A stretch of 64,000 bases of DNA from Oscillospiraceae bacterium (GTDB lineage: Bacteria; Bacillota; Clostridia; Oscillospirales; Acutalibacteraceae). Location of the stretch: positions 1 to 64,000 of the forward strand of contig SVOB01000001.1 of the NCBI GenBank assembly GCA_015066565.1. The letters run 5' to 3'. The translations under genes were made by a program, and so were the position numbers. The notes under the pieces are model-generated. The model saw only the letters and a list, made by a program, of their open reading frames with translations. It was not told the DNA's origin and ran no database searches. The number at the start of each line of letters is the position of its first letter. Position 1 is the first letter of the stretch. This document shows, piece after piece, positions 24,757 through 33,370 of this stretch.

Positions 24757-25716
24757 GTGTTTGAACAAATTATCAATGTCGACAGAATGGAACAGGCTGT
24801 CAGTCTTTTCGGCTCGTTTGACGAAAACATCCGCCTGATTGAAAAGGAATTTTCCGTTAACGTAATCTCACGCGGCTCCGAAATAAAAATCACGGGCGAG
24901 GCTGAAAACGTAGCCAAGGCGTCAAGGGCGGTCAACGGACTTCTCACTCTTGTCAATAAGGGCGAAATCCTTTCAGACCAGAATGTGAGGTATGTTCTCT
25001 CGCTTGTCAATGACGGAAACGACGACAAGCTTACAACCATGGTCGGCGACTGTATTTGCATAACCTCGAAGGGCAGACCCGTAAAGGCTAAAACCCTCGG
25101 TCAGAAAAAATATATTGAGGCTATGAAGGAAAACACAATAACCCTTGCCGCAGGTCCTGCGGGTACAGGTAAAACCTATCTTGCCGTTGCGATGGCGGTT
25201 ACGGCTTTCAGAGCGAAAGAGGTTAACCGTATTGTCCTTACCCGTCCTGCCGTAGAAGCGGGCGAAAAATTAGGCTTTTTGCCCGGCGATTTACAACAGA
25301 AGGTTGACCCGTATTTAAGACCTCTTTACGACGCGCTTTTCGATATGCTCGGGGCTGAAAGCTTTCAGAAATATCAGGAGAGGGGAAGCATTGAGGTCGC
25401 GCCGCTTGCCTATATGCGAGGAAGAACGCTTGACGACAGCTTTATTATTCTCGACGAAGCCCAGAATACGACGGGCGAACAGATGAAAATGTTTTTAACC
25501 CGTCTCGGCTTCAATTCAAAAATGGTTGTCACGGGCGACGTTACCCAGATTGACCTGCCAACGGGTAAGAAAAGCGGCCTTGTTGAGGCTATGAGAATAC
25601 TCAAGAATATTGAGGGTATAGGTATTGCTTCGTTTAACGAAAAGGACGTAGTCAGACATAAACTCGTCCAGGATATAGTAAAAGCTTATGAAAAGAAGGA
25701 GAGTGGAAGAAAATGA
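24757..25716 (+). CDS. phoH: PhoH-like P-loop ATPase
   Basis: 319 residues starting with GTG at 24757, with GGAGG at 24745-24749. A small N-terminal KH-like region (about 15-95) precedes the PhoH helicase-like core with Walker A AAGPAGTGKTYLA and Walker B SFIILDEAQNTT. Members are RNA-associated ATPases usually encoded beside ybeY, as here. It leads a tightly packed operon of RNA, envelope and repair functions and overlaps ybeY by four bases. Confidence 0.93.
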   Translation: MFEQIINVDRMEQAVSLFGSFDENIRLIEKEFSVNVISRGSEIKITGEAENVAKASRAVNGLLTLVNKGEILSDQNVRYVLSLVNDGNDDKLTTMVGDCICITSKGRPVKAKTLGQKKYIEAMKENTITLAAGPAGTGKTYLAVAMAVTAFRAKEVNRIVLTRPAVEAGEKLGFLPGDLQQKVDPYLRPLYDALFDMLGAESFQKYQERGSIEVAPLAYMRGRTLDDSFIILDEAQNTTGEQMKMFLTRLGFNSKMVVTGDVTQIDLPTGKKSGLVEAMRILKNIEGIGIASFNEKDVVRHKLVQDIVKAYEKKESGRK

Positions 25717-26222
25717 CCGACAATAAATTGAAAGTCAATATTTTAAATCAGCAGAACAAGGTAAAGGTACCGACGGGCGTCAGGATGTTAATCCGCCGTT
25801 GTTGCCACGCTGTATTGGAGCTTGAAAAATTTGACGGCCCCGCCGAAATCAGCGTTTCGTTTGTCGATAACGAGCAGATTCATTCGCTCAATAAGGAATA
25901 CCGCAATATCGACAAGCCCACCGACGTTCTTTCTTTCCCTCTCGGAGAAAACGGCGAGTATGACAGGAATCCCGAAACGGGCGCCGCGCTTTTAGGCGAT
26001 ATTGTTATTTCTATGGAAAAGGCCATTGAGCAGGCAGAGGAATACGGTCACACGCTTCAGCGTGAAATCGGTTACCTTACGGTTCATTCAATGCTTCATC
26101 TTATGGGTTATGACCACGTTGACGGCGGCGTTGAAGCTGTCAGAATGCGCGAAAAGGAAGAAAACGTGTTGACTAATCTCGGCTTAAAGAGAAACGGGAG
26201 TTATTATTTTGACGAAGAGTAA
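25713..26222 (+). CDS. ybeY: Endoribonuclease YbeY (rRNA maturation factor)
   Basis: 169 residues. The zinc-binding motif HSMLHLMGYDH (H-x3-H-x5-H) is complete, preceded by RNIDKPTDVLSFPL. YbeY processes 16S rRNA 3' ends and takes part in ribosome quality control. AAGGAGAG precedes the ATG, which overlaps the phoH stop. The dgkA start lies inside its 3' end. Confidence 0.96.
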   Translation: MTDNKLKVNILNQQNKVKVPTGVRMLIRRCCHAVLELEKFDGPAEISVSFVDNEQIHSLNKEYRNIDKPTDVLSFPLGENGEYDRNPETGAALLGDIVISMEKAIEQAEEYGHTLQREIGYLTVHSMLHLMGYDHVDGGVEAVRMREKEENVLTNLGLKRNGSYYFDEE

Positions 26223-26709
26223 AAACGGCTATAAAAAGCTATTTATGAGCTTTGTTTATGCCTTTAAGGGCATATACAGAACAATTAAAAATGAACAGAA
26301 TATGAGGGTACATATTGTCTGTATGGCTTATATGTATTCTTATCTGTTCCTGTTCGATTTCTTTAAAATAACGAGAACCGAGCTTGCGATTATTCTTATA
26401 GCGAACGCCCTTGTTATCGCTTCGGAGGTTATAAACACGGCCATTGAAAACGCCGTTGACGCCGCAACCGACGAATTTAATAAAAAGGCTATGCTTGCTA
26501 AGGATGCGGCGGCGGGCGCAGTTCTTGTTTTCGCTATCTTTGCGGTGCTTGTAGGTATTGTAATCCTTTGGCAACCCGACGCATTCAGACAGCTTTTCGC
26601 ATATTATCTTGAAAAACCGATACGCATAGGCGGGTTTGTTCTGAGTGTCGTAATCTTTTCTCTGTTCATTTTCAAGGGCTTACCGCCGTACAGAAAAAAT
26701 CAGGAGTAA
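26209..26709 (+). CDS. dgkA: Diacylglycerol/undecaprenol kinase family protein
   Basis: 166 residues from a TTG at 26209 overlapping ybeY by 14 bases, with ACGGGAG upstream. Three main helices and the active-site motifs NEQNMRVHIV and ASEVINTAIENAVD are those of the DgkA family; in Firmicutes the usual substrate is undecaprenol (UdpK). It recycles lipid carrier or diacylglycerol at the inner membrane. A fourth hydrophobic segment at the C-terminus (about 142-160) extends it beyond the typical ~125 residues. Confidence 0.9.
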   Translation: MTKSKNGYKKLFMSFVYAFKGIYRTIKNEQNMRVHIVCMAYMYSYLFLFDFFKITRTELAIILIANALVIASEVINTAIENAVDAATDEFNKKAMLAKDAAAGAVLVFAIFAVLVGIVILWQPDAFRQLFAYYLEKPIRIGGFVLSVVIFSLFIFKGLPPYRKNQE

Positions 26710-26712
26710 TTT

Positions 26713-27606
26713 ATGCAAACAAAAACCTCATTCATATCAATAGTCGGCAGACCTAATGTCGGTAAAAGCACGATACTCAATTATCTGTTGGGTGTCAAAA
26801 TTGCCGCCGTTTCATCAAAGCCGCAGACAACAAGAACAAAAATTATGGGTGTTCTGACCGAAAAAGAAACCCAGCTTGTTTTTACCGATACTCCCGGTTT
26901 TCATAAGCCTAAAAACAAACTCGGCGAAAAAATGATAAATGCCGTCGGCGAAAGCCTTTCGGGCATGGATGCAATCCTTTTCGTTATTGAGCCTACGGCT
27001 GAATTAAGGGAAAACGAGCTTGAACTCATTAAACGCTTTAAAAATGTTAAAGTTCCCGTAATTCTTGCGATTAATAAGATTGATACGGTCAAGGATAAAA
27101 CCGAATTAGCCCTTGTTATAGCAAAAATGATGAGCCATTATGATTTTGCGGCTGTTGTTCCGGTTTGCGCAACTGACGGCAGAGGAATGGACGATCTTCT
27201 TGAAGAACTCAAAAAAACTGCGGTTGAAAGCATCCACTATTTTCCCGACGACACGCTTACAGACCAGCCCGAAAAGGTAATCGCCGCCGAAATGATAAGG
27301 GAAAAGTCCTTAAGGCTTCTCGATAAGGAAATTCCTCACGGAATTGCCGTCGGAATTGAAAGAATGCGCTATCGCGAGGACGGAAGCGATATTATGGATA
27401 TTGACGCTACTATCTATTGCGAAAGAGAAAGCCACAAAGGAATAATTATCGGTAAAAAGGGCGCTATGCTTAAAAAAATCTCAACTTACGCCCGTCAGGA
27501 TATGGAGGCATTTTTCGACTGTAAAGTCAATCTTCAGTGCTGGGTCAAGGTTAAGGAGGACTGGCGTAACCGCGAGGGATTAATTCACAATTTTGGCTTA
27601 GATTAA
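26713..27606 (+). CDS. era: GTPase Era
   Basis: 297 residues. The G motifs are GRPNVGKST (G1), DTPGFH (G3) and NKID (G4), followed by a C-terminal KH domain (IIGKKGAMLKKI) that binds the 3' end of 16S rRNA. Era assists 30S assembly. The ATG is three bases after dgkA, with CAGGAG upstream, so the operon continues. Confidence 0.97.
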   Translation: MQTKTSFISIVGRPNVGKSTILNYLLGVKIAAVSSKPQTTRTKIMGVLTEKETQLVFTDTPGFHKPKNKLGEKMINAVGESLSGMDAILFVIEPTAELRENELELIKRFKNVKVPVILAINKIDTVKDKTELALVIAKMMSHYDFAAVVPVCATDGRGMDDLLEELKKTAVESIHYFPDDTLTDQPEKVIAAEMIREKSLRLLDKEIPHGIAVGIERMRYREDGSDIMDIDATIYCERESHKGIIIGKKGAMLKKISTYARQDMEAFFDCKVNLQCWVKVKEDWRNREGLIHNFGLD

Positions 27607-27631
27607 CATTAATAAAATAAAAAAACCTTCA

Positions 27632-27660
27632 AACACTCTTAACAGTTAGGAGTGTTTTTA
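27632..27660 (+). terminator. Hairpin with T-run between era and yqzL (attenuator-like)
   Basis: ACACTCTTAAC and GTTAGGAGTGT pair with one G-T wobble, followed by TTTTT immediately before the next ATG. It contains the AGGAG ribosome binding site of yqzL in its right arm, so folding could reduce both transcription and translation downstream. Confidence 0.6.
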
Positions 27661-27854
27661 TGGATACCAACGCTTTATGGGAAATATTTGCAAAAACAGG
27701 TAAGGTCAGCGATTACCTTAACTATTCAAACGCAATTAATCAAAGAGTAGAAGAAAATGCGAACAAATACGGACGGAATAATTCTCAAGGAACAGAATAT
27801 CGGCGAGAAGGACAGGCTCGTAACGGTGCTCACACGCCGCCTCGGGCTTATTAA
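27660..27854 (+). CDS. yqzL: YqzL-family small protein
   Basis: 64 residues. The opening MDTNALWEIFAKTGKVSDYL matches the short YqzL proteins that precede recO in Firmicutes (about 47 residues). Function unknown. The last 98 bases overlap recO in another frame, so residues about 33-64 are encoded by recO DNA and are polar and R/G-rich; the conserved part lies before the overlap. Confidence 0.7.
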   Translation: MDTNALWEIFAKTGKVSDYLNYSNAINQRVEENANKYGRNNSQGTEYRREGQARNGAHTPPRAY

Positions 27855-28494
27855 AGCCTTTGTCAGAGGAGCTAATTCCCTGAAGGATAAAAAGCACTCG
27901 GCGACGGGGCTTTTATGTTATTCCGATTTTTCCGTTTATGAGGGCAAGGACAGTTACATAATCGACTCCGCCGAGCCTAAAGAGGTTTTTTTCAATCTCA
28001 GAAGCGATATTATAAAGCTCTCGCTTGCTCAGTATTTTTGCGAAATAAGCTGTGAACTCGCTCCCGACGGCGAGGACGCCGAGGATTTTCTCAGGCTTCT
28101 TCTCAACTGTCTTTATATGCTGGCGAATGACAAAAGAAAGCCCGAACAGTTAAAGGCGATTTTTGAGCTTCGTGCCGTTTCTCTCGCAGGCTATATGCCT
28201 AACCTTATCGCCTGTGATTTCTGCGGCGAATTTGAAACAAAGAAAATGTATTTTGATATAGGAAAAGGGCTTTTATACTGCGAAAACTGTGTTGAATACG
28301 CAACTCTTTTTGAACTCGATTTAGCCCTTGTGAGAGCTTTGAGGCATATCATCTTTGCCCCGTTGGAACAACTTTTTAATTTTAGCCTTTCCGACGAAAA
28401 TTACGAGGAACTGTCTTTTGTAACCGAAAGGTATCTCATTTCCCATACCGAAAAAAACTATAAGACGCTTGATTTTTATAAATCAATCAAGTAG
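27757..28494 (+). CDS. recO: DNA repair protein RecO
   Basis: 245 residues. The N-terminal OB fold begins MRTNTDGIILKEQNIGEKDRLV, the normal RecO start, which fixes the ATG at 27757 despite the overlap with yqzL. A zinc site (CDFC and CENC, about 157-180) is in the C-terminal helical domain. RecO loads RecA onto SSB-coated DNA with RecR. It is followed by mutS2 after 10 bases. Confidence 0.94.
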   Translation: MRTNTDGIILKEQNIGEKDRLVTVLTRRLGLIKAFVRGANSLKDKKHSATGLLCYSDFSVYEGKDSYIIDSAEPKEVFFNLRSDIIKLSLAQYFCEISCELAPDGEDAEDFLRLLLNCLYMLANDKRKPEQLKAIFELRAVSLAGYMPNLIACDFCGEFETKKMYFDIGKGLLYCENCVEYATLFELDLALVRALRHIIFAPLEQLFNFSLSDENYEELSFVTERYLISHTEKNYKTLDFYKSIK

Positions 28495-28504
28495 GTGAAT
28501 ACAT

Positions 28505-30889
28505 ATGGAAAACAAACATTTTAATACGCTTGAATTACCGAAGGTGCTTGAAATGGTTGCGTCCTTTACGGCTTGCCCCGACGCGAGCGAAAAGGCGCTT
28601 GCCTTAACGCCTAATTCGGATTTATATATGGCGCGTCTTCTGATGAGCGAGACCGAAGCGGCTTTTATTCTGCTCGCAAAATTCGGCGGACCTCCTTTCG
28701 GAGGTCTTAAAAACGTAAACAATCCGCTTTTCAGGGCGGCTTCCGGCGGCGTGCTTTCAATGCGTGATTTACTCGATATTGCTTCAACTCTTAATGCCAT
28801 CCGTTCAATAATCTCCTGGCGGGAAAAAAGCGAGGGTGTTAAAACTGCGATTGACGGGCTTTTCACGTCGCTTACTGCTAATAAATATCTTGAAGAAAAG
28901 ATTACAAGCGCAATAATTTCAGAGGATGAAATGAGCGATAACGCTTCGCCCGAGCTTAATTCAATCAGAAGAAAAATCCGTTCTCAGACTGCCGGAATAC
29001 GTGAAAAGCTTGATAAAATGCTTTCAAGTCAGTATTATCGCAATTACCTTCAGGAAAACATTGTAACCCAGCGTAACGGAAGATTTGTTGTTCCCGTAAA
29101 GCTTGAACACAGAGCCGACGTTCCGGGTATGGTTCACGATACGTCTTCGAGCGGCGCTACTGTGTTTATTGAGCCGTCGAGCGTTGTTGAAGCTAATAAC
29201 GAGATAAAAATACTTGAGAAAAAAGAACGCGACGAAATAGAGCGTATTTTATATGAACTTTCCGCTGAAGCGGGTTCCTTTGCGGAGACAATAAAATTAA
29301 GCTATGAAAACGCGGTCGAATTAAACCTTATTTTCGCTAAGGCTTCGCTTGCATATAAAATGAAAGCAAATGTTCCCGAAATAAACGACGAGGGAATAAT
29401 TGACCTTAAAAAAGCCCGCCATCCCCTGATTGACGAAAAAAAGGTAGTGCCTATTGATATTCGTCTCGGCGAGGAGTTTGATACTCTTGTCATTACAGGT
29501 CCCAATACGGGCGGCAAGACGGTTTCGATTAAAACGCTCGGTCTGTTTACGCTTATGGCTGAATGCGGGCTTATGCTCCCGTGCGCCGAAAACAGCCGTA
29601 TTTCCGTGTTTAAAAATGTTCTTGCCGATATCGGCGACGAGCAGAGTATTGAACAGTCGCTTTCAACCTTCTCGGCTCATATGACGAATATCGTTGATAT
29701 TATGAAAACAGTCGACGACAGCTCGCTTGTTCTTATCGACGAGTTGGGCGCGGGAACCGACCCCGTTGAGGGCGCGGCGCTTGCGACGAGTATTCTTGAA
29801 AGCATACGCCTTAAAGGCGCTAAAACAGCGGCTACGACGCATTATTCCGAATTAAAGGAATATGCTTTAAGAACTCCGCTTGTCGAGAACGCTTCGTGCG
29901 AGTTCGATGTTAAAACGCTTAAACCAACTTATAAGCTTTTAATCGGTATTCCCGGAAGAAGTAACGCTTTTGCGATTTCGCTTCGTCTCGGAATTGACGA
30001 GGGAGTTATAGAAAGGGCGAAGGAGCTTGTTTCAAGCGAAAATTCACGTTTTGAGGATGTTGTCGAAAACCTTACCCGCACCAAGCAGGAAATGGAAAGG
30101 GAAAAGGAATCGGCTGAACAGTTAAAGCTTGAACTTTCCAAAACCAAGGAAAAGACAGACGCCGTAATGGAAGAAACCAAGAAAAAGGCTAACGAGGAGA
30201 TTGAAAAGGCGAGAGGCGAGGCGTTGAGAATAGTCGAAAACGCCAAGCGCGCCGCGAACACTCTTCTGCTTGAGGTTGAAAAGCTCAAAAAGGAAGAAAA
30301 GAATACAAGAGACGCAGCCGAGCTTGCCAGAAAAGCTAAGGCGGCTATGAAAAAACAGCTCGGAGCTCTTGAAGAGTCTACAGACAGTGATTTTGAAGCA
30401 TTTGACGAGGATGACGAAAACTATGTTCTTCCAAGAGAGCTTAAAATCGGCGATACGGTTTATGTCCGCTCGATTTCGGGTAACGCCGAGGTCGTTTCGC
30501 TACCCGACAAGAACGGTATGCTTGAGGTTCAGGTCGGAGTTATGAGAATGAAAACCACGCTGTCTTCCGTAAGGCTTGTCAGTGAAAAGAAAAAGCCCCA
30601 GCCCCATAAGGGCAGAACTGTTCCCGAAAGGCGAAACGAAACTCCCGTCAAGACCGAAATCGACTTAAGAGGAAAAACCGTTGACGAAGCGCTTCTTGAC
30701 CTTGATTATTTCATTGACGGCGTTCTGAGAATGGGACTTAACGAGTTTACGGTTATTCACGGCAAGGGAACGGGCGCTCTGAGGGCGGCTGTTCAGGATT
30801 ACCTGAGAAAGCATCCTCATATAAAATCGTTCAGGCTCGGAACCTACGGCGAGGGCGAAAACGGAGTAACAATTGCCGAGGTGAAATAA
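28505..30889 (+). CDS. mutS2: Endonuclease MutS2
   Basis: 794 residues. A MutS-like core without mismatch-recognition domain has Walker A ITGPNTGGKTVSIKT and Walker B VLIDELGAGTDP. A long E/K-rich coiled coil (about 515-625) precedes a KOW-like segment, and the C-terminal Smr domain has IDLRGKTVDEAL and VIHGKGTGALR. MutS2 acts against recombination and, in Bacillus, rescues collided ribosomes. AGGTGA precedes the ATG. Confidence 0.97.
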   Translation: MENKHFNTLELPKVLEMVASFTACPDASEKALALTPNSDLYMARLLMSETEAAFILLAKFGGPPFGGLKNVNNPLFRAASGGVLSMRDLLDIASTLNAIRSIISWREKSEGVKTAIDGLFTSLTANKYLEEKITSAIISEDEMSDNASPELNSIRRKIRSQTAGIREKLDKMLSSQYYRNYLQENIVTQRNGRFVVPVKLEHRADVPGMVHDTSSSGATVFIEPSSVVEANNEIKILEKKERDEIERILYELSAEAGSFAETIKLSYENAVELNLIFAKASLAYKMKANVPEINDEGIIDLKKARHPLIDEKKVVPIDIRLGEEFDTLVITGPNTGGKTVSIKTLGLFTLMAECGLMLPCAENSRISVFKNVLADIGDEQSIEQSLSTFSAHMTNIVDIMKTVDDSSLVLIDELGAGTDPVEGAALATSILESIRLKGAKTAATTHYSELKEYALRTPLVENASCEFDVKTLKPTYKLLIGIPGRSNAFAISLRLGIDEGVIERAKELVSSENSRFEDVVENLTRTKQEMEREKESAEQLKLELSKTKEKTDAVMEETKKKANEEIEKARGEALRIVENAKRAANTLLLEVEKLKKEEKNTRDAAELARKAKAAMKKQLGALEESTDSDFEAFDEDDENYVLPRELKIGDTVYVRSISGNAEVVSLPDKNGMLEVQVGVMRMKTTLSSVRLVSEKKKPQPHKGRTVPERRNETPVKTEIDLRGKTVDEALLDLDYFIDGVLRMGLNEFTVIHGKGTGALRAAVQDYLRKHPHIKSFRLGTYGEGENGVTIAEVK

Positions 30890-30901
30890 GAATAATGAGT
30901 T

Positions 30902-30930
30902 AAGCCGACTTTTTTAAAGTCGGCTTTTTT
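30902..30930 (+). terminator. Intrinsic terminator of the phoH-mutS2 operon
   Basis: AAGCCGACTTT and AAAGTCGGCTT with a TTT loop, then TTTT. Confidence 0.92.
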
Positions 30931-30989
30931 GATTATTTGAAAGATATTTACCAATACTAAAATAATAAATATTTTATGAGGTGAATAAC

Positions 30990-33257
30990 TTGAAAGCAGT
31001 GATTTTGGCGGGTGGCAGGGGAACAAGGCTCAAGCCCATGACTGAAACTGTTCCCAAGCCTTTAGCTATTCTCGGAGACAAGCCGATTATTTTTCATATT
31101 CTCGACCAAATAAAAAATCAGGGAATAACAGAGGTTATAATTACGCTCGGTTATTTAGGCGCTAAGATTGAAGAAAAGGTCAGGGAATATAAAACTGATT
31201 TACAAATATCTTTTTCCTATGAAAACGAGCCGTTGGGAACAGCGGGAGCTGTAAAAAACGCCTTGAAATCATTTGAGAAAGCAGACGAAGATTTTTTCGT
31301 TTTAAGCGGTGACGCCTACTGTGAATTTGACTTGAATAAGGCTCTTGATTTTCATAAAAAGAATAATTCATCGGCAACCTTAATTTGCACAAGAGTAAGT
31401 GACCCGAGGGAATTCGGCCTTGTTGTGAGTGACAAAAGCGGAAGAATAACACGCTTTATTGAAAAACCCGGTTGGTCACAGGCTGTAACTGATTTAGCTA
31501 ACACGGGAACTTATATTTTAAACGGAAAAGCGCTTTCGCTTATTCCCGATAACAGAGAATTTGATTTTTCAAAGAATCTTTTCCCGCTTATAAAAAACAA
31601 AAATCTTCCGCTTTATTCATTTGAAGAAAAAGGCTATTGGTGCGACATAGGCGACCTTGAATCATACCTTAAATGCAACGGTTACGTTCTTAAAAAGACA
31701 AGAAAAAACGACTCTGTTCCGAGGGGTAATTTCACCATTTCCGATTGCGTTTATATAGGAAATAATGTTAAAATCGGTAACGGGGTAAAAATCGGAAAGG
31801 GAACAGTTATCTGCGACAATGTCGAAATTGAAAACAACGCCGAAATCACGGGGTCTGTTATTTTTGAAAACGTAAAAATCGGCGAAAAATGTAAAATCGA
31901 AAACTCGGTTATCTGCTCGGACGTTGTTATAAAAAATGATACAAGAATATATCCGAACTGTTGCGTCGGCGCTTTTGCTTCGGTCGGGAGTGAGTGTGTT
32001 ATTGAGCCTGACGTGAATATAGGTTGCAATGTAAAAATTAAGGACGGAATTAAGATAAGAAGAAGCGTCTTTTCGAGCGTTGAAAGCGATTGTTCCGATT
32101 ATCTTACAAGTAATGTTGACTGCTTTACCGCGCTCGAACTCGGTTGCGCTCTCGGAACTGCTCTTAAGGGCGGTAAAATTGCCGTAGCAACCGATTCAAA
32201 TCAGAAATCCAAAGCCATTCTTTACGCGTTTGTATCAGGGCTTGAGCTTACCGGAACGCAGGTCTGGTATTTCGGCGACGCTTTTTCGGCTCAGGTTTCG
32301 TTTTTCACTTATTTCTGCTCTCTTCCCATAGGCGCTTTTATAAAAACGGAAAAGGAAAGGGTAAATATCAGCTTGTCCTCGCTCGGCGGGTTGCCTCTTT
32401 TAAGGGAGTTTGAAAGAGAGACTCGGTCTGTATTAAAAAGACGGTCTTATTCTTTTTCGCCTGCCGATAAAGTTAAGCATCCCGTTGAAATGCAGAGCGT
32501 TAATTCCATTTACAGTTCGGTTCTTTTCCGTCAGAGCGAAAGCTCGCTTTCAAAAATAAAAGTAAAAATTGATACCGATAACGAAAAAATAAGTATTCTT
32601 TTAGAGGATTGCATAAGACGGCTTGAGGGCGAGGTCGGGGAGGGTATAACCCTTCATATAAACAATGACGGAACGGAAATTTTTGTTACGGAAAATAACA
32701 CTGATTATTCGTTTGAAAATCTTATGTCAGTTCTTGTTTATTACGAAACAAAGCTCGGACGGGAGGTTTCGCTCGATTATTTTTCTCCGCCCGTTTATTC
32801 TTCTGTTTCGTCGCTTAACAACAAAATTCTTTTCCGCTATTTTTCTTCCTGCGCCGATAAAGCCGACCTTGAAGCGAGACAAAAGGCTACGGGTCAGTTA
32901 TGGACACGGGACGCTCTGTTTATGGCTGTCCGCTTGCTGTCATTAATGCACGAAGAAAACTGTTCTCTTTCTTCTCTTATGCGTGATGTTCCGTCATTTT
33001 ACCTTTCTAAAGGAGAAACTGACATCGGCTATTCTCCGACAAGGCTGTTTGACATTTTTTCGGATATGGAATCGTTAAGCGTTGAAAACGAGGGAGTTTC
33101 GTTTGTGAAAAATAATTCAAAGGCTATTGTTTTACCTTCTTCCGACGGCAAAAAAATCAAGGTTCTCACCGAAAGCTTTGACACGGAAGCGTCGAAGGAT
33201 TTATATGACGAAATAATTGAAAAAATCAATTCGTTTAACAGAAGTGGGAATACTTGA
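30990..33257 (+). CDS. Sugar-1-phosphate nucleotidyltransferase fused to a degenerate phosphomannomutase domain
   Basis: 755 residues from a TTG at 30990, 6 bases after GAGGTG (30978-30983). Residues 1-230 are a nucleotidyltransferase (LAGGRGTRLKPMTETVPKPL; LSGDAY) resembling mannose-1-phosphate guanylyltransferase. About 249-357 is a left-handed beta-helix of hexapeptide repeats. About 375-755 has the phosphomannomutase fold but lacks the catalytic TASHNP serine loop (FIKTEKERVN stands there) and the DGDGDR metal loop. It probably makes an NDP-sugar for cell-surface glycans; the C-terminal half may be structural or regulatory. Confidence 0.82.
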   Translation: MKAVILAGGRGTRLKPMTETVPKPLAILGDKPIIFHILDQIKNQGITEVIITLGYLGAKIEEKVREYKTDLQISFSYENEPLGTAGAVKNALKSFEKADEDFFVLSGDAYCEFDLNKALDFHKKNNSSATLICTRVSDPREFGLVVSDKSGRITRFIEKPGWSQAVTDLANTGTYILNGKALSLIPDNREFDFSKNLFPLIKNKNLPLYSFEEKGYWCDIGDLESYLKCNGYVLKKTRKNDSVPRGNFTISDCVYIGNNVKIGNGVKIGKGTVICDNVEIENNAEITGSVIFENVKIGEKCKIENSVICSDVVIKNDTRIYPNCCVGAFASVGSECVIEPDVNIGCNVKIKDGIKIRRSVFSSVESDCSDYLTSNVDCFTALELGCALGTALKGGKIAVATDSNQKSKAILYAFVSGLELTGTQVWYFGDAFSAQVSFFTYFCSLPIGAFIKTEKERVNISLSSLGGLPLLREFERETRSVLKRRSYSFSPADKVKHPVEMQSVNSIYSSVLFRQSESSLSKIKVKIDTDNEKISILLEDCIRRLEGEVGEGITLHINNDGTEIFVTENNTDYSFENLMSVLVYYETKLGREVSLDYFSPPVYSSVSSLNNKILFRYFSSCADKADLEARQKATGQLWTRDALFMAVRLLSLMHEENCSLSSLMRDVPSFYLSKGETDIGYSPTRLFDIFSDMESLSVENEGVSFVKNNSKAIVLPSSDGKKIKVLTESFDTEASKDLYDEIIEKINSFNRSGNT

Positions 33258-33283
33258 CAATTTACAGCATTTTATAGTATTAT
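33254..33283 (+). promoter_or_regulatory. Promoter of the rnj-ftsH operon
   Basis: TTGACA (33254-33259) and TATTAT (33278-33283) with an 18-bp spacer; the -35 overlaps the stop codon of the previous gene. A hairpin CGGCTGA/TCAGCCG (33311-33329) lies in the leader. Confidence 0.55.
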
Positions 33284-33370
33284 TACAAAATAGCGTTACT
33301 ATGATTATTTACGGCTGATTTTTTCAGCCGAATACATATTGATTTGTCAGTAAATTAAGGAGAAAATTAA

